This document shows, piece by piece, positions 62,329-64,000 of a stretch of 64,000 nucleotides of DNA. The notes beneath the pieces are model-generated. The model had not been told where the DNA came from. It worked only from the letters and a program-made list of their open reading frames with translations, and ran no database searches. Position numbers and translations under genes: made by a program. This stretch comes from an uncultured Microcaldota archaeon. Lineage in GTDB: Archaea; Micrarchaeota; Micrarchaeia; Anstonellales; Bilamarchaeaceae. The stretch spans positions 1 through 64,000 of the forward strand of contig CAIKOA010000031.1 of the NCBI GenBank assembly GCA_903828955.1. The letters are read 5' to 3'. Numbering within the stretch: position 1 is the stretch's first letter; each line of letters starts with the position of its first letter.

Positions 62329-64000
62329 AGAAGCCGGGGTAAAAGGCGAAACGAAGGGCAGGGAGCGTTTTGAGCAGCTGAAGCCAAACATGGCGCTTAA
62401 TCCTGAGAGAATTTATGAGTACAAACTTATGGTAGAGGAGCAGTTCAGGAGATATGGCCCCACTAAATCCAGGATTGTCGTGAAAACCAAAAAGAAAGCC
62501 GCGAGCCCCCTGATTGCCGGCATAGATTCCAACAATTGGGACGTGAAATTCGTAATAGATGAGGGGCTCAGGTTCAGGGAAGACCCCGAGCTTCTGAAAT
62601 ACCTGGAAAGGAGGAATGTCGTAGACCCCGTGAAGGAATTGCTCCGCACGGTTGCATACCACGAAATGGGCCACTGGGAATTCCCGCGCGGGACGCAGTT
62701 TGGATGCCCCTATGACAAGACCAGATATTACGCTTCGTTCATTGAGCCGATTCATGAAGAGCTAAAGAATTCCGGAAAAAATTTCAGCGATGGCTTTTGC
62801 AAAGCGATGTCCGGCAGGATTGCGAATGCCGTTATGGACGTAATCGACAATTACAACATGGCCAATTCTTTTGCCAAGATAAAAGAAGACACTGCCGGGC
62901 AGATGCTCTTCTGGTACCTCCAGGGGCAGGAGGGCGGAAACTATGACGCAGAGTATTCAATGTTCGTAAGGCTCAACCTTTCGCTATTCGGGGAAAAAGA
63001 AGACGCCAACCTGCTTAGAAGGTTCTTCTTGAGGGAAAACGAAGTGAATAAATCCGTAGCCAATCTGGAAAAGGTATTCACCCCGAAGGCGATCTATTCA
63101 AAAGAGAAGTGGGAGGAGCTCGCAAGGGAGTATACAAAAGAAGCAATAAAGCACCTGAAAGCGGATGAGACGCCCACGCACCAGCACTCCCCTGACGACC
63201 GGAGCGCCAAAGGAAGAAAGAACGAGGGGGGCGGAGAAGGCGAAGAGGGGGAAAGGGGGAAAGGGGACGGGCCGAAAGGCGGCGCTGGCCAGGGTTCAGA
63301 AGAAGGAGAAACGGCAGAAGCAGATGGCGAGGCAGGGGAAGGGGAGGGGGGCAGCGAAGCGGGAAAGGAGGGCGAAGAGGAAGGCGGAGAAGAAACTGGA
63401 GATTCTGGGGAAGATTCTGGAGAAAAGGAAGGGGACGAAGAAGGGGAATCCAAAGGGGGAAGCGAGCAAGAGGGTGAAGAGGAAGGCGAGGGGGAAGGGA
63501 GCGGCTCTGGAAAAGATTCTGAACAAGAGGGCGAAGAAGGGAAGGGCGAAGGGGGCGCGGAAGAAAAAGAAGATGGCGAAGGGGAGAAGCCTGATGAAGA
63601 AGATGAAGAAGACAAAAAGATTGGCTTTGGGGGAGTGGAGTTAGGAAGCGACCTAAGCCCGGACGACATTGAGAAGATAATGGGGGGCAGAGCCCTTGGC
63701 GGAAAGGGCATGAGCCCCAAAGGCGTGCCCTTCTACATAAAAACCGATGAAGCGCTTGATGCTTTTTACCGCCATCTTGCAAAAGGAATCCCTCTGAAGG
63801 CCGAAGGAAAACTTCCGGCCGGAAACTTCCCGATCATACCGGAAACACGTGAAAGGTTCGACCCGGAAGTGCACTCGTTTGAGGACGCAGACGGAGGGAA
63901 GCTCTTTTTTGACCCCATGGCGAGGGTGCTGGCTCCTTCTGTAGTGAAAACAAGGATGAACATAGGAATACCGATAAGGAAAGAGAAAAAAGGCCTCCCG
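62312..64000 (+). CDS. HExxH protein with acidic linker (partial; CobT/VWA-like)
   Basis: 563 codons, open to the window edge. Residues about 40-290: helical domain with HExxH at His117-Glu118 to His121 (VAYHEMGHWEFPRG) and a possible third ligand Glu145 (FIEPIHEEL), a zinc-peptidase arrangement. Residues about 300-433: Glu/Gly-rich linker with almost no hydrophobic residues. After that, FYRHLAKGIPLKAEGK leads to IPIRKEKKGLP, where CobT-like proteins continue into a VWA domain. Overlaps the ankyrin gene by 17 bases. The peptidase call rests on the motif; VWA is a prediction. Confidence 0.8.
   Translation, partial: MPQRTEEAGVKGETKGRERFEQLKPNMALNPERIYEYKLMVEEQFRRYGPTKSRIVVKTKKKAASPLIAGIDSNNWDVKFVIDEGLRFREDPELLKYLERRNVVDPVKELLRTVAYHEMGHWEFPRGTQFGCPYDKTRYYASFIEPIHEELKNSGKNFSDGFCKAMSGRIANAVMDVIDNYNMANSFAKIKEDTAGQMLFWYLQGQEGGNYDAEYSMFVRLNLSLFGEKEDANLLRRFFLRENEVNKSVANLEKVFTPKAIYSKEKWEELAREYTKEAIKHLKADETPTHQHSPDDRSAKGRKNEGGGEGEEGERGKGDGPKGGAGQGSEEGETAEADGEAGEGEGGSEAGKEGEEEGGEETGDSGEDSGEKEGDEEGESKGGSEQEGEEEGEGEGSGSGKDSEQEGEEGKGEGGAEEKEDGEGEKPDEEDEEDKKIGFGGVELGSDLSPDDIEKIMGGRALGGKGMSPKGVPFYIKTDEALDAFYRHLAKGIPLKAEGKLPAGNFPIIPETRERFDPEVHSFEDADGGKLFFDPMARVLAPSVVKTRMNIGIPIRKEKKGLP

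Noticed and set aside
58690-62387. Many minus-strand frames opposite the ankyrin gene
   Set aside because: They follow the repeat period of the ankyrin codons and have no start signals or family features.
63078-63782. Long open frames on the minus strand opposite the acidic linker
   Set aside because: They encode Pro/Leu/Ser-only protein, the mirror of the purine-rich GAA/GGC codons on the plus strand; the plus frame is continuous with the HExxH protein.
1-64000. CRISPR arrays, insertion sequences, rRNA genes
   Set aside because: No regularly spaced repeats, transposase motifs or rRNA signatures were seen on either strand.

Overview
The window reads as a stretch of a DPANN-type archaeal chromosome, most like Diapherotrites or Micrarchaeota. 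The archaeal assignment is firm: ribosomal proteins L7Ae, S28e, L24e and L40e, RNA polymerase subunit L next to exosome Csl4, Trm1, TruD, membrane-anchored LonB, an ER/archaeal-type signal peptidase and a DUF373 protein are all present, promoters look like TATA boxes about 25 bases upstream of leaderless starts, and neither tRNA gene encodes CCA. The lineage is an inference from the gene mix: bacterial-type guests such as a sigma-factor-like gene, CspA and MscL, together with many ankyrin, HEAT and cysteine-rich surface proteins.

Left part (1-15.6 kb): a truncated sigma-70 region-2-like gene; a three-gene MNT/HEPN toxin-antitoxin-like operon; a secreted metallophosphoesterase and a cysteine-rich lipoprotein; a winged-helix/membrane-protein pair; a 701-residue protein that looks like an outer-membrane-style beta-barrel followed by a transglutaminase-like domain; CspA; MscL beside a TMEM175-like channel.

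Middle (15.6-30 kb): exported cyclophilin and coiled-coil transglutaminase-like protein, small ankyrin proteins, a phosphoribosyltransferase facing a nucleoside phosphorylase, an unknown paralogous family with helix-turn-helix-like N-termini (22-27 kb), a SelB-like factor without a P-loop, a DEAD-box helicase, tRNA-Arg(CCG), and a 0.6 kb gene-free block that is best explained as an unassigned structured RNA on the minus strand.

Information-processing core (30-45 kb): csl4-rpoL-signal peptidase; pmbA-lonB; thpR and L40e; and one long minus-strand operon L7Ae-S28e-L24e-ndk-dut-truD-trm1-unknown, joining translation, nucleotide housekeeping and tRNA modification.

Surface and right end (45-64 kb): two tandem beta-helix surface proteins of exactly 1024 residues each, a FAD oxidoreductase, an arrestin-like gene pair, tRNA-Thr(UGU), and a tightly overlapping operon: MoxR-type AAA+ ATPase, a 1236-residue protein of about 32 ankyrin repeats, and a protein with an HExxH metallopeptidase motif plus a 130-residue Glu/Gly linker that is cut by the window edge just where a von Willebrand A domain would be expected. 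This operon is the best candidate for an undescribed system. A three-copy hairpin repeat sits at the 3' ends of minus-strand genes (24.8, 35.6 and 45.2 kb), one copy carrying extra hairpin modules.
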